The position numbers and the translations under genes are program-made. The notes under the pieces are model-generated. The model had not been told where the DNA came from. It made no database searches and saw only the letters and a program-made list of their open reading frames with translations. From positions 2,053,630-2,117,629 of the forward strand of contig NC_067124.1 of assembly GCF_021347895.1 (NCBI RefSeq): DNA of 64,000 nucleotides, read 5' to 3'. Origin of the DNA: Acanthochromis polyacanthus (taxonomy: Eukaryota; Chordata; Actinopteri; Pomacentridae). Shown piece by piece: positions 28,425 through 41,394 of this stretch (its first letter is position 1; each line of letters begins with the position of its first letter).

Positions 28425-28700
28425 GAGGAAAAAGAGAGCCCCCTTGATTAACTAAACCCTCTCAAATGTGATGGCGTGCTGTAATTAGCCCTGTGCGGAC
28501 TTGAACGTGGGTTTTAAAGCAGCCACTCATCCCATGGCCTTTATCTTCTGCTGCTTCCCGGAGAATAAGGTCTCCCGTGTAAGGTTCCTCCACTGAGCAG
28601 TGACTCTCTGGTCTTAGCTTAGCCTTGTATCTGTGTAGTCACTCTCTGAAATGGGCTTGTCAGGGGGACCTAAAACCTCCATTAAAAGTTTCAGTCTATA
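28425..28700. promoter_or_regulatory. Candidate conserved non-coding block in intron 2
   Basis: Unique, complex sequence with TTGATTAACTAAACC, CTGTAATTAGCCC and GGCCTTTATCTTCTGC (a GATA-type TTATCT core). No coding or repeat signature. Only suggestive. Confidence 0.25.
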
Positions 28701-29344
28701 ATAGGTATTAAAAAGCTGTAGGAACACAAAGAGGAGTACCAATTTTCATTAACATATGAAGCACTTATTAACTTTGATCAGAGTGCGGTGAAGTAGCAAA
28801 GCCGCTTAAAGGCGCAAAGGTCAAGAAGTTGAATGCCACCAAAGACTCAGCCATTTGCCTTACCCTTGCAGAAAAGGGACTCCCCAGATAAGTGCATGGA
28901 GCACCTTGACGTCCCATCCTGGTCCGAGGATCGTGAACCTCCAAACTGGGAGATGGCTGAGTCCGTAACCTGCTTAGTTAATGGTGTCATGACTCACACT
29001 GAGTTTGGCTGCTTTTGTTGATTTCATTTATAATATGTCAACAGAAATGACAGATTTGTTTGAGCCTCATCAGTTCTTCTAAAGAAATAGTTAGTTGTGT
29101 ATTTACTCTAAAATCACTTCTTTATGAGCTGCATTAGGGCCTCCTAAGGCTTCTGGGCTCTTAAAACAAAACATTGTCCTTCTGCTGTGCCTCATGACCC
29201 GCTCTACAACATATTTGTATGGCTTCTTTTTTTTAATGGTTTTTAAAGGCTTAAAACGGGAAAACTGTACATTAACTTACAAGAGAAAAAAGTAAAAGAC
29301 TGCAGAAATAAAGGCAGCTTTGTATATCTACAAAGTGCATTTCC

Positions 29345-29560
29345 CCACAAATTTGAGAGTTAAATACTGTACTTTTTACTCCACTAAATTTATTAGACAG
29401 TTTTATTTAAAGCTTTGCATCTTTGTATTTTAGATGTAGGAACAGCAAATACAATAAAATGTGTTGAAACTAACTAACTGCCCATAGAGAAGATGGAGTT
29501 TGTGTTACTCTGACCAGCTGCAACATTTAAATGCTTACACGGTAATGCATCGTCCTCGTC
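29345..29560. repeat. Degraded copy of a common fish interspersed repeat
   Basis: It carries TACTTTTTACTCCACTAAAT, ACCAGCTGCAACATTTAAAT and CGGTAATGCATCG in the order known for the same teleost repeat family as at 1.7 and 59.4 kb. It is truncated and diverged. Confidence 0.55.
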
Positions 29561-32500
29561 AGTAATTTTCGTCTCTAAATCAGACAGACTCAAGCTATCA
29601 CAGTCACAGCTACAGCACTCGTCTACCCTTACATGTATGAACAGTCCCTTGTCAGTTACACTCAAACTAATGACTCTGAAACAACATGGGACATGAAGCA
29701 GCCTGGTGGAGAAGCAGCGTCCCGGAGAGAATGAACACTGTTTAATATACATGGCATTATAGAGGGGGTCTGCCTACCTTTCAAGAGCTCTCTGAGAGAA
29801 AAAAGGCCCACATCTAAAGAAATAACCTTGGCTTTCCCTTGCGATTAAACAAGAATCTTGCCTCAAACAGCTTCTCCTGCTCGGTCAATTTCACATTTAT
29901 GGAACCCTGCTTGTGAAGAAACCAGCAGATGAACACATCGACTCCACAGCAAAGATTTATACTCTATTGACACACCTGGCTCCATAATTGTGAGAAAGAT
30001 ACCTTTTTTATATGCGCTGAGTGGCATGTTCTTCTTTTTACTGAAATTGTGAAATTTCACCTTGCTGTTTTACCCCCTCTTTTATTGTTGGCTATCTGTG
30101 AAGTTCAGCACAGGGTGTTGCCACAAGCTGTTCACTTTGAGCGTTCCAAGTGTTGTCTGATGACAAATGACTTCCTTACTTAGCTCTGACAGTAAATTTA
30201 CATGTCATTTTATGTGTCTCATTTCCTCGATGTAAAACGTCTTTTCATGAAGTTACACTGGGTGATTTTTTTCAGCTCAAACTGTTTGATTCTGATGTCG
30301 TTGTGGGTGTATGAGTGTCAGAATACATCAAGCACAGCTCAATGTGAATGTTTGCCCTCTTCTGCATCGATCCCCTCAAACTACAGAAATCATAATGCAG
30401 GCGTGACCATTTTATCGCAGCGCAAGCAAAGAGTGAAAGCAAAGGACTGCATGGCCAGGACTTAACATTGCAAATAAAAAACCCACCTTGACCTTTCAAA
30501 TAACCCCTCGGTGAGTAATTTGACTTAGAGCAGTCAGACATGTACTGTAACAAGCAGAAAGTGGCAGAATTAATTATTCTTTGTATAACACAGAAGTAAT
30601 CAGAATCTCCAGCAACGCAGGAGGAAGATCTCCTTGGCTCTTTCACCACAGCTGCCAGTGCCCAGAATGGTAAATGTGGAATTTTAATGCACAGTTGATG
30701 CTGGAGAATATGGGGAAATGCTAATTTGTGGTGCGATAAGATGAATCGAGTCATCCCTTTAGCCCCATTTGACTCAGTGGAGGAAATTAATCATTAATGT
30801 TTGTTAAGTATGACAATCTAACTGGGCCAGATCTACATGCTCAGAGACTGAGGCAGAGCGAGATAAAGACCCAGGCTGCAGACAGGGAGGAAAACTGCCA
30901 GATTCTGTAATGATGGGAATTTATTGGCATTTAAAGAGACAGTGGCAAGGCATTTCACTAATAGCCTCCCTCCATTGGAGTGCTCTGCCTGCCACAAATT
31001 GCATGCAATTCAAACCTATTTTTCAGATAGCAGAGAAGTCTTACAGCCATGCTTGACTTTGGTGAAAAAGGTTGCTTCCTGGAATTGACTTTATCTGTTG
31101 CAGCACAATCTGCATCAACAACCAAATATGCAATATCAACTGACTAACGCTACCACTGCTGTGGGGACAGCAGGCATCCCCCCCTAATATAACATTCTGA
31201 AAATCATTGCCAAGCTCCAATACTAGCAAGACTGTGATGGGTTTAGAGGAGTGGCAGTGGGTTAAAGTCATTGAGTGTAGAATTTAGCAACATGCAGAAC
31301 TGTGCAATCCCATACGAATAGTGAAAAATACCTACACTCCATTTTTCAGAAATTGCAACCTGTCTGTAGACTCAGTGGTCAGGAATAGCGTGCTCTGAGC
31401 GCCTTAAAGTCACACACAGTAGATTGACATTTTCAAGGGCTTCCTTAGCAGAGACAATGCTAAAAGGGAGAGAAAAAGCCAATATGACTTTGTTGCTACC
31501 TTGCTCGAGGAATTGTTTGTGTAAATCGCCTATAAGCTTATTGACCTGAATGTGTGGCACGCTGCGTGTGACTGCGATTTGGCTAGAGAGCTGTCCTTTG
31601 ATAGAGCGGCGATAGGGCTGATTTTAACAGCTCACTGGCTCCTCTTGCATGCCCGCCAACCCAGAACCCAGCAGGCCGCCTCGCCTCCCAAGCCCTCCCC
31701 GTCCCTTCTGTTCTCTTCAGTCTTCTCTCACTCAACCTTGAGTATATCCATTTGATTGCACAGGGAAAGGAACCTAAGCCAGATGTAAATTATGATCTAG
31801 GCGATAATGTAGAGGATGATCATTGACAATCTGTCTCTTTTGATAAGCCTGCAGAGGGTTTCAATTCAAATGATGAAACAAGGCAGAGTCTCTATTACTA
31901 AGAGTGGACCTCTGTGAATGAAATGGAGCACCTCAATCAATCAGTTTCCATATCAGATAGATCGAAATTCCTGTTTCAAATCATAAAAATGGCTCTCCAT
32001 ATTACTCTGTATTTCAGGTTTTATCACACTGTAAGCAAAGGAGTGCTGCTCCAGCACTTCTTCCTCTGCTGCACTTTTTTTTTCTAGTGACATTTGTGCA
32101 GGAAACTTCATCAAAGCCCTGTGACATTGTTCCCTGTGAGGTTGCCTGGGCGATTGTGTTTAAAATGCACTGCAAACTGTGTTAGATAGAAGGCAGAAAA
32201 TCCTTAATCACTGCTTAATTAAGGAATCATCTTGTAGCTTCATTTCCCGGGCTGTAATTAAACACTTCCAATACGTTTCGTTACAGGGCTTAACATGTTC
32301 GCCTGAGATCAAGGTAGTGCCTTTAATGTTATCTCGCCAGCTTTTTTTAAACTCCGCTCCATTGGAAGGAACTGTTGATATACGCCTTTGTTATCCTCGT
32401 CATAATACGAGCCTAGTATGCTAAAGAGGTTCTCCAGGCCCAACAATAAATAGTGGGGGAATTTAGTTGAGTGGGCTCCCTGATAATATACTGGGAGAGA

Positions 32501-33721
32501 GGAGGAGTAGCGGGAGAAATTGCCAGCCCAAGCAGACACTTGCATAAGCAAAACTGGGTCATAATGACCTCATGTACTGTAAGTAGGACATTTCTGCAGA
32601 CTTCCCTTTAGTATCACTTTTTTCTTTATATACATCTCCTATTTTAGTGCGAGGCAGAAAGCTGACATCCTTTTGGCGATGTTTGCTACCGTCTTTGAAG
32701 TGAGCCATGTCAAAAAAAAGCTAAACAAGCATGGTGTGTGTGCTTGATCTGGAGATTAACCTAACTGAGGATGGACGGCTGGAGTGTGTGTCCCATGGCA
32801 GTTGTCACCAGAAGTGTGATAGCTGAGACTCGGAAATATTTTTTGGAAGCTGTGGGGGTGAAATCAGATACAGATGTAGTAAACAACCATATAGCAACAA
32901 TATGTTCTGTTATATGTGGTGATTGGTAGGATTTTATTATGCGCTGTGTCAGCTACATCCTAACGATATATTGTCTAGTTATCCTAATATATTCACATTT
33001 AAATCTACATATCCTTCCTTTTTTTCCCTTGTAGAGTGTATGAAGTGTAGTAATCCATTGTAGTAATCCAGGCCTGTCCTTGACCATTCACTATTGGGTT
33101 TAAAACATCAAAGGGATGAAAAAGATGTGGTGACAAAAGTGAGAGAAATGTTCCTCCACAAACCATCAACCAGCACTACATGCCCCAAGCAGGTTTGCTC
33201 TTATTTGCCCGAGTTTGGAGAGACACTCTGTGCAACCACTGTGTCAGCCACATTGGATTTATTTAGAGCACCACACTAGGGGCACCTACTAAGCACTGAT
33301 TTATGTACCTATAAAGTTTGAGTACAAACTGTGCTTACTGTAGACATGCAAAAATAGATTTTATTTTACAGTAAGTGCATCTAAGAGTGTTCAACAAGCG
33401 CTCCCACCAGTGTTACCGCTGCACACTCAGAGGCGGAGTCTGTTTAACAAGGTCTTTAAGCACTTACATCCTGGAGAGAGATACCCAAATATCCCTTAGC
33501 ATGGTCTGTGTGAGCCCCGAGACTGTAAATCAGCCCTACATCCTATAACACACATTCTACCTCGCTCCACAATAGATCAAACGGTAATAAATAGCCACCT
33601 CTCTCCCACACATTGCTTTCCTTCCTGTTCCATGGGGTTTCCTCCTGTTCCTGCAAGCACTCATGGGAACTCCTTTTACATAAAAGTGTGCAGCTGGAGC
33701 CGGGTGAGCTCACAGCAAATG

Positions 33722-33725
<4 letters not shown>

Positions 33726-33761
<36 letters not shown>
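33726..33761 (+). repeat. (TA)n microsatellite
   Basis: About 18 perfect TA units in intron 2, about 250 bases before exon 3. Confidence 0.95.
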
Positions 33762-33764
<3 letters not shown>

Positions 33765-34018
33765 CTGCATATACAGAAAAACACACAAGGACTTTACATT
33801 GCGGCACACACGGGTATTACAGGAAAGAGTTATAAAACCAAATGATTTTTGCTGGGATAATATCCAAAGTCCATAATAATCTCCCCTTTGGAAGGGCAGC
33901 ACAGTCCATAATGCAGAGCTTAATTAAATTAGGTGTCTGAACATTAAATTTGGATTGAGTGCTGCTCACTTTGTCTTGTGTGCTTTGTAGGACTTATGTT
34001 TTTTTTTCTGCCTTGCAG

Positions 34019-34120
34019 GAGAGGAAGATGGCAACCGAGAAGCGGGAGAGTCGGAGATGGATGGGCAAGGCGAGAAGAGCCGGCATGCTGCGGTGGGGCC
34101 GGAGGAATGGGATGGTCCAA
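34019..34120 (+). CDS. zfpm2: zfpm2 coding exon 3 (linker before the PR-like region)
   Basis: This 102-base internal exon lies between a strong acceptor (T-rich tract, then CCTTGCAG) and a GTAAGG donor. It is phase 1 on both sides, so it joins exons 2 and 4 without a frame change. The peptide after the split glycine begins EEDGNREAGESEMDGQGEKS and ends EEWDGP. It corresponds to the weakly conserved acidic linker of ZFPM2 that ends in the conserved DDWDGP block. Similarity to the human protein is modest inside the exon and clear at its end, as expected for a linker. The exon would be missed by ORF length alone, because the surrounding open frame on this strand is a different one. No domain is recognised. 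Intron 2 before it is 7.2 kb and intron 3 after it is 16.1 kb. Confidence 0.88.
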
Positions 34121-34260
34121 GTAAGGAAAACCTTAATATCCCTGCACTAGAGAGACTGTGAGGGTCATATGATAAAGTTATGGCTCTTAGCAGCAATGCA
34201 TGTTGCAAAGTTTGAGGCAAGGTATTGATTTTGATATTGAAAAGTGATTAGTTCTTTTGT

Positions 34261-34313
34261 TTGTAAGCACTTGTCCACCTATACTTATTGTGTAGGTGGA
34301 CAAATGCTTCAAA
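34261..34313 (+). other. Imperfect hairpin 140 bases into intron 3
   Basis: Arms TTGTCCACCTATAC (34271-34284) and GTGTAGGTGGACAA (34290-34303) pair over 14 bases with one T/G position, around a five-base loop TTATT. After one C/A mismatch the stem continues with AAGCA (34265-34269) against TGCTT (34305-34309). Two further mismatches are followed by more T-A pairs. No known small RNA is recognised. It could be a small-RNA precursor, a relic of a palindromic transposon or a structured intronic element. Confidence 0.6.
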
Positions 34314-35539
34314 AGTCTGCATGCACTATAACTGCTTTAAATGTAAAGCCACCATTCAGTTAAAAGTAAATTCATTTACCAACAATCGTTTCCTCAAACA
34401 CATTTTTAAAAGAATCCTATAATGCAATGCAGATGTAGCCTTTTTTGAAGAGTTTACAACACATTTTTTTAATCTTGTTTTGTCCTTTTACTAAAAGTAA
34501 CTTCATCAAAGTGATGGATAACACATTGAACAAGATAGTTGCACAGCAATTACTGCTCAGCAATAGCTTGTGCCCACACTGCTGAACACACAAAATATGA
34601 TTCCTTTTAATGCATAAAATGACCTCAAGAATTTATTGCAGGTACATTCGTTTGTTAAAAAAAGAAGAAAAAAAGGAAAGAGAGAGCGAGAGAAAAAAGT
34701 GGATTTGGGCAAGTTGTGCTTGCTAGCTCGAAGCCCCCCGGGGTGTGTATTTTATACTGACAGTGAATCAGTGTTATCGCACCTATCAGATAATGCATTT
34801 ATCATTAAATTTCACATTTGCATTTAAATCTGGGGAAGGAAATGAGCATTGCTGGCTAAAGATAAGAGCGCTGGGACGACAGTAATAAACCATCACTGTG
34901 ATCAGTCAGGAGACGGGGCTGAGGGGGTCAGCTCAGAACTATGGGGGCCATGACAAAAAGAAGGCATCACATGCGGAAAAAGGCCCTTTTGGGCGAGAAA
35001 ATGCTGAGCTTAAAAATACTGCTTTGAAAAGGAGGGATGGATGTAGCATGACTAGATGTATGACTGACTTTAATTATGCTTCCCCCTTCTACTTAGCCAT
35101 CAGAATGAGAATTAGAGGCTCAGAAACACACTGCTGGACAGGCGGCAGGGAGGGAGAGAAGGCAGACTTGCATACAGTGAGGATAGTTGAACTGCAGAGG
35201 AGGTGATGTGAGACATGAGGCCCATTTCATGTTTTACTAAACTACAGCCTGAGTGCTTCCAAGTTATCAGAGGACTTCGACACTGTGTCCTAATCTCTGC
35301 TGTATTACAAACTGAAAAATGGCTTAGCACCTGGCTGCATCCAACTTAAACAAACATGCTTTTTATATGTGTAATGTGTCTGTTTGGCAGCCAGATAATC
35401 GCTTCATGATCAACTTGTTACTATCTCACCACCTTGTTTTCCGGCACCTCTACCAACCAATTAGCGAGTGACTTACACTGAGGCATTCGTGCCCCTCCTG
35501 TGTTTTCTCAATGGGCGGCATAGAGTGGGCAGAAATTAA

Positions 35540-35700
35540 TCTTGGCGCATAATAATGCCATTCACTCTCTCATCATGGCTGCCATGAAAGGTCATTTCCC
35601 TTTTTAATTTTTCCCATTGTGCTGGAAAAGTCAGATGGGCATGTTATAATTTGAATAAAGAGGGGAATCAGACAATCAGATAGGAACATTCGAAATGACA
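35540..35700. promoter_or_regulatory. Candidate conserved non-coding block in intron 3
   Basis: Unique sequence around TCATGGCTGCCATGAAAGGT and CCTTTTTAATTTTTCCCATT, with no repeat features. Offered on texture only. Confidence 0.2.
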
Positions 35701-37024
35701 TGACTTCCTGTTCAAAGTGATTAAAAGCAAATTTATTTAGTTTGAGACTGTCTACCCTTTAATCTCTTTGTAAATGTTCAGATAGTTCAGCATTCAAAAG
35801 TTCTTTGTTATTCTTTGGCTTAAGTTTAAGCAGCTGTGATTATGATCACCAACAGATAATTTTTAATCACTGCGCGTGTGCATCTGAATAGGATGTGTAA
35901 TGGCCGTTACATAAAAAGAGAGTGAAGCTTTTTAATGAGGTGGGCTAACTCGGAACATGCCCACCTGCTTTGGTGATTCTATTGAAGCACCTCCATACCA
36001 TTTCCCTTTTGCTGAGTAACAACAAAAGCCTTTACAATCTACATCCTGTAATTGAACTTTTTTTTTGTCCCTGCATTTCATCTCCACTTTAGTAACTCGT
36101 GTCAAGTGCTGTCCACGATTGGCCCCCTGTTCTCTGATTGTCTTTTTCTCTGGAACAGTAGAGAACGGCGCTGAATGACTCACTATTAATCTGATAGCTG
36201 GCTCTTCTCTGTTGTTCAGAGTGCTGGGTCTCTGATGTGGAACACCCAGCGAGTTCCCTTTCTCTCCCCTCATCTCTACAAGTATGTCCTTAAGCAAATC
36301 TGCACGCTGATCTTCTGTCTCATGTTCATTTCTCGTCACGGATGTTTCGCAATCAGCCGCTGATTTGAGAGATAGCGTGTCATGCTATTCTATTCATTTT
36401 CATAGACTGGCGGCGATAGGAATCTGACTCCGTCTCTCTCATTTTCTTCCACTTGCTCTCCTCTAGGCTAATTGGGAATGGTGTGTGTTAGCTAGCTAAC
36501 TCTACTAATGAACTTGTTCTCATCCTTATCTAAATGCTTGTTCATGTAAACCACACCCCCTTCTTAAAGTCATGGAAATCCGGGCTTCGTTAAGAGTGCT
36601 GTAATTGCGATCGCTGCCACTTTAGCTTAAAGTGTCCAGTCTTCAAAACTGTTTTCTGTTCAGTGTATATTTATTTATGCATTTGTCAATACGCTGTTCT
36701 AAACAATAGAGCACTAAATCAAGATGAGAAGCTGATGTAGAACTGCTAACAAGCTGCACTGAAGCACCCATGAATGAACTGCAGTGGTGTGTTTATTTAC
36801 AACAGGTTTATTCAGGGTTTCACTCTCATTAAGAATTTATGACTATTTCTCACAGTAGAACAGATCAAAGCAACTTTATTGTCAGTGTCAATGGGAGATT
36901 TTCTACAATTACACTTTAAAGGGGCAATCCACCATTTTGGTTTCAGCTTGCAGAGATGAATATGGACTAAATATATGCTTGTAAGTTTCTGGTTACAGGC
37001 AGCATCATCCAGTGTTTCAAACTG

Positions 37025-37061
37025 CACTACCAGTCAAAAGTTTGGACACACCTTCGCATTC

Positions 37062-37092
<31 letters not shown>

Positions 37093-37561
37093 ACTGTCTA
37101 CATTGTAGACACATATTGAAGATCTAAACTACGAAGCAAGATATATGGAATTATGTAGCAAACAAACAACTGTGAAATTACTCTGAATTTGTTTTCTATT
37201 TTAGATTCCTCAAAGTGGCTGCCCTTTACTTTGATTACTGCTTTGCACACTCTTTCTACTTTGCAAGAAATTCCACAAATAAACCTTGACAAAGCACACC
37301 TGAGAAGTGAAAACCATTTCAGGTTCTACCTCATGAAGCTCATCCAGAGAATGCCACGAGTGTGCAAAGCAGGAATCAAAGCAAAAGGTAGTTATTTAGA
37401 AGAATCTAAAATATCAAAAAGGTTTTTGACTTATTTCACACTTTTTTGTTTACTGCATAATTCCACATGTGTTCATTCATAGTTTCGATGCCGTCAGTGA
37501 GAATCTACAATGTAAATAGTCATGAAAATAAAAAAAAACATTAAACCTTTGACTGGTAGTG
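37025..37561 (+). mobile_element. Palindromic Tc1-like non-autonomous element
   Basis: The ends are inverted copies of CACTACCAGTCAAA, and the outer right flank is TA, the Tc1/mariner target. On the left the TA appears mutated to TG. The arms are long: about 37025-37254 and 37359-37561 are imperfect inverted copies. Both strands read toward the middle as a similar transposase-derived peptide: RVCKAGIKAKGSYLEESKI on the + strand and RVCKAVIKVKGSHFEESKIE on the - strand. This is the kind of terminal segment seen in fish Tc1-like elements. The roughly 100-base centre (37255-37358) is not symmetrical. A T homopolymer of about 28 bases sits inside the left arm (about 37062-37089). No catalytic DDE core is present, so it cannot encode its own transposase. 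Confidence 0.82.
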
Positions 37562-40500
37562 TACTTCTGACAGAATACAATGTAGTAAAAGATTATTTTC
37601 ACCATAGTGAAAGAATTTAAATTTTTTTAAAGGTGCTCTTTTCCAGTTTTACATGACATCACACAGAGTTCTATCCAGCTTTTAAAAACAGCTGCGGCTC
37701 TCCAACTTCCCTCCGAACTCTGACTGATTACTACACTTTTTAATTAAGATGCCTGTATTGCATACGAAGGGCACTAAGTTTGAAAGTCTGAGTATTTACC
37801 GGGCAAACAGGCTGTAATAACAAACTCTATTAGTTTGGAGGGGATTGATCTGACACTGAATAAACGTCAGGATACATCAAGCTCTGTTGCTGAGATTTTG
37901 ACCTTTTTTGGCCCCCAACCTTAATGAATTTTAGCGTTAAGTTGCTGGAATGTCTCTTTAACACAGAGAATGTTAGAGCGAGCATTTAGTGCAACGTGCA
38001 AGCTTTTTCCACCAAATTAAAATAGTCTTTGTTTCAATCTCTGTGTTAAGAATAACACTTGCATAAACCCTGAAAGGTAACAATAAAAATGGCGGTCTTA
38101 CTGCATAGAATGTTTTCTGTAGGTGTCAGTTTGCAGCAAAGGTATTAACCACTTTAACCCACAATGGTTAAACTGCTTTCGGTTTCCTTCACTCGAGTAA
38201 TTGTGATCTTTTCATCAAGCACAGTGACATGCAGATGCACTATGTTGCTCCAAACACTTAAATAAGGCACATAGTTAGGAAGGAGCTGCAGAAGGAGGAG
38301 ATAAGTGTGACAGAGTGCTAACAGAAGCGATGTGATCACCTTGTCCACAAATCTCTTCTCTTGGCTGTCCCTGATGGCCGGCATGGCCCAGCTTGCTCAG
38401 CGCTTGATGCCAGCTGGGCATTAGCCAGGGCGAGGCGGGGGTCAGCTGAAGGAGTGGCCATCTGAGAATCCACCTGACGGTCGGACACAGACGGAGCACT
38501 AGCAAAGAGACCCCCCCCAACACACACACACACACACACCCCATAAAAAGCGATATCCGTTTTTACACCGCCTCCTTTCCCCTTTCAAGACATCAAACAT
38601 GCACACGCTGGAAACGCAGCTTCACTCAGATGTAAAAAGTCTCGAGTCTCATTTTTGACTCCAGCCAACCCAGAAGGGTCTGTGGCCAATCCGTCTTCCT
38701 TCAGTCTCCAAAGAGAGGAGAAAAAAAACAATAACCATTTCAGGTTTAATGCACATATGTCATGCTAGGAGAATTGGAGGACCAGATGGCCACGATACTG
38801 TGGCAGGTGCCTCAACAAATGTTTGCGGTTGCCCGTGCTGCTATTTATATCGTAGTGAAACACAGACATGCAAATATTTGCAAAAGGACAGTGGGCCCTT
38901 TTTGTTGGGAGTCAAAGTGATCACCAAAATAAACAGATGGGATTAAACCTTTTGGGCATCAGTCGCCTGAACTTCGACATTCCCTTGGTTCATCTAAAGA
39001 AACTTATTGGAAACACGGCAAAATGAAGGTAGAACAGCTTCGGGTGTATATCCAGTCAGTTCAGCTCAGCTTTAATTCAGTTTAACACCATTTGTCCCCG
39101 ACTAAATGCTAACTCAAACTTCAGAACAAATGCAAAAGAAAAACTTTGAAATTCTTACACAGCAACAGTCCATTTGAGCACAGTTCAGTCAGGTTGCTCT
39201 CAGTAAACAAGGCATTTTCTAACTCGACACCCAAGTCCATTATAAAGTCAGGGTGTCGTCAAGGAAGGAGGGGCGAGCCGAAATGAGGAGAGACACAAAC
39301 GGAGCACCCAGATGCAGATTAGGCTGCAGAAGATGAGGGTGTAAAAGGGATTTAATGGTAGGATGGATTAGAGAAATCCTTGTAACAATGTTAAATAATT
39401 ATGGTTCCAGCCGAGATCAAAGCGCCATTGATTGAACCCCTCAAGCCTTCAGCACACAGAGTCTTGGAAAGCAAAGATTGGTAAACTAGTGCTCAGACCA
39501 CTCCGGCTGCTCCAGTTAAATTGGATTGGAAATATTAGGATATAGATGAATCCTTCAGGAGGCTTTCGCAAAGCTTTTGTCACCGGAAATGTAGCTTGGG
39601 AACGGTATGAAAGGTTTGATAGTGTACTGTCTCGACAGAATCATAAGACGAGGGTGTCGCAGCTGTCTCCACTGATACCTAAGCGTTTTAAGTAGACTTA
39701 TAGACACACTTGACTGTTATATCAGCAAACTGAAAACTTCAGCGCAGGCTTTCATTCAAGGTTTTATTTTTTTCCCCCTCCTTCGTCTTGTAATCAAGAA
39801 ATTTGGACGTGCATCATGGCAATTCTCCCGCAGAAAAGGAAGGTTTTATCTCGCTCCTCCAGGGGTTTATTCAAAGTCTTCTGACAAGTCTCACAAAACA
39901 TGAATGACATTGAGATTGCTGATACTGATGATGAAAGTCCATCATCAGCTTCTCTGTGAGTTCTGGGCCCTGAGTGATGTAAAATTAAATTGCAATCAAA
40001 GTACTATGTGTAAACATTGTCTGCCTTTTTCCGAATCCATTTTATTTCTTCTTAAGAGATTGTTGATGAAGGCTTTATACTGTATGCATCACCTGTGTGC
40101 AGAGAAAACACCCTCCCCCACCACAAACACTCACAAATTCACAATGTGTGATTATAATGATGAAATATGCAACAAGAGATTAGACAAATCACTGTACTCC
40201 TATGCTGCATCGCCTTGATGCAAATTTAGTCACTGATCCGCTATACTAAGAGGCTTTATGAAGGAACTTCATGGTTGTTAGTTATATAATCTAAAATAGG
40301 GCAAAATGCAATCACTGTTCTTATCATCTGAGGAAGATGTCACCATATTCAGTTCTAGTTTTGTGCGGATACGTGGGATGTGGCACACTGAGAATGCCCT
40401 TAATAAGATAATTCACTTCCAACCATTTTGTCCACATCTCAACCGAATTTGCGTCCACTTACAATGGCATCTTTTTTACTGTGATTACTATTTCACATGA

Positions 40501-41394
40501 AGAGGTCCAAAGAATTCAGTGAACAAAACGAGAGTCTCTGCTGAACGCGACCGTCTTAAAGCTCGGCTGCTGGTGGTGTTTCTTCCTCCAGGGACTTGAC
40601 ACCCATCGCGTCTTTCTGTAGCGCTCTGAATGTGTTTGTTCTGCAATGCTTACCCTCCCAGGCGCTGTAGCTGCACACGTTTTTCTAAGAGGTATCAATG
40701 TAATTGGTTGAATATTTGATGTGTGTATTTAGCATTAACATGGAGACGTTCATGCAAGCTGTGCTAGGGGGATATAACGCTGGGTAAACTATGGGTTGCT
40801 CAACTGAAACTTACTCGCATGTGGAATTCTTCATTTTCTTTTGGCCTTTTTAAAATAAAACTATTATTTGAGTGACTTTGGTTTGTAGTTATTTTTCATG
40901 CATGAATTTGCTTCTTGCGAAATCTTGCTGCCAACGCCTCAGATAGTGTTTAATTCCATATGCATGTATGCATGTATTTTACTTTCATTCACTTTGGTGT
41001 CCTCGCAGAATTATTTGGCCATAGGAATGCGCTCGGTCCCATCCGAGCCGTGTCTCACCCAAACGCCGCCTCTCTCCCCTCCAACTCTCCTTCCCCTCTC
41101 TCACACAGATGCTCAAGTACAGCATTCACACTGATAGGTATTGATATCAGAGCCGTTTCCTCTGCCTGTGAAGGTTTCCCATTGGTGATGAACAGCTGGG
41201 CCCAGCTTGGCCCACTGGTCACGCCAATTCCACCATTTTTGTTGTTTTTTTGTCTCTTCATGGTTGGTGGTGGTGGAGGGGGGGAGGTGGAGCCCGCTTG
41301 TCAAGTGAATTAAAATAGCAAATAATAGTAATAATAATGATACTGAAAAGTTAATAAAAAATGGCATGTTCCTCCCTGATTGTGCGAGTGTTGT

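Larger units (their letters stand above)
26794..34018 (+). other. zfpm2: zfpm2 intron 2
   Basis: This 7.2-kb intron lies between exons 2 and 3, bounded by GTGAGG and TTGCAG. It is mostly unique sequence. It contains a degraded copy of a common fish interspersed repeat at 29.34-29.56 kb, a block with enhancer-like texture at 28.4-28.7 kb, and a (TA)n tract at 33.73 kb. The open frames here, including one of 160 codons on the minus strand at 30272-30754, show no family resemblance and no splice logic. I treat them as chance. Confidence 0.85.

Noticed and set aside
30272..30754. Minus-strand open frame of 160 codons in intron 2
   Set aside because: No recognisable domain and a composition like translated intron. 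One frame of this length is not surprising in 64 kb.
34019..34150. Plus-strand frame reading exon 3 as KMATEKRESRRWMGKAR
   Set aside because: This frame does not join the phase-1 ends of exons 2 and 4. The other frame gives the FOG2-like linker and conserved WDGP end.
36890..36980. AAAGGGGCAATCCACCATTTTGG, reminiscent of a fish interspersed repeat
   Set aside because: Only this short phrase is familiar. The continuation does not let me assign or delimit an element.
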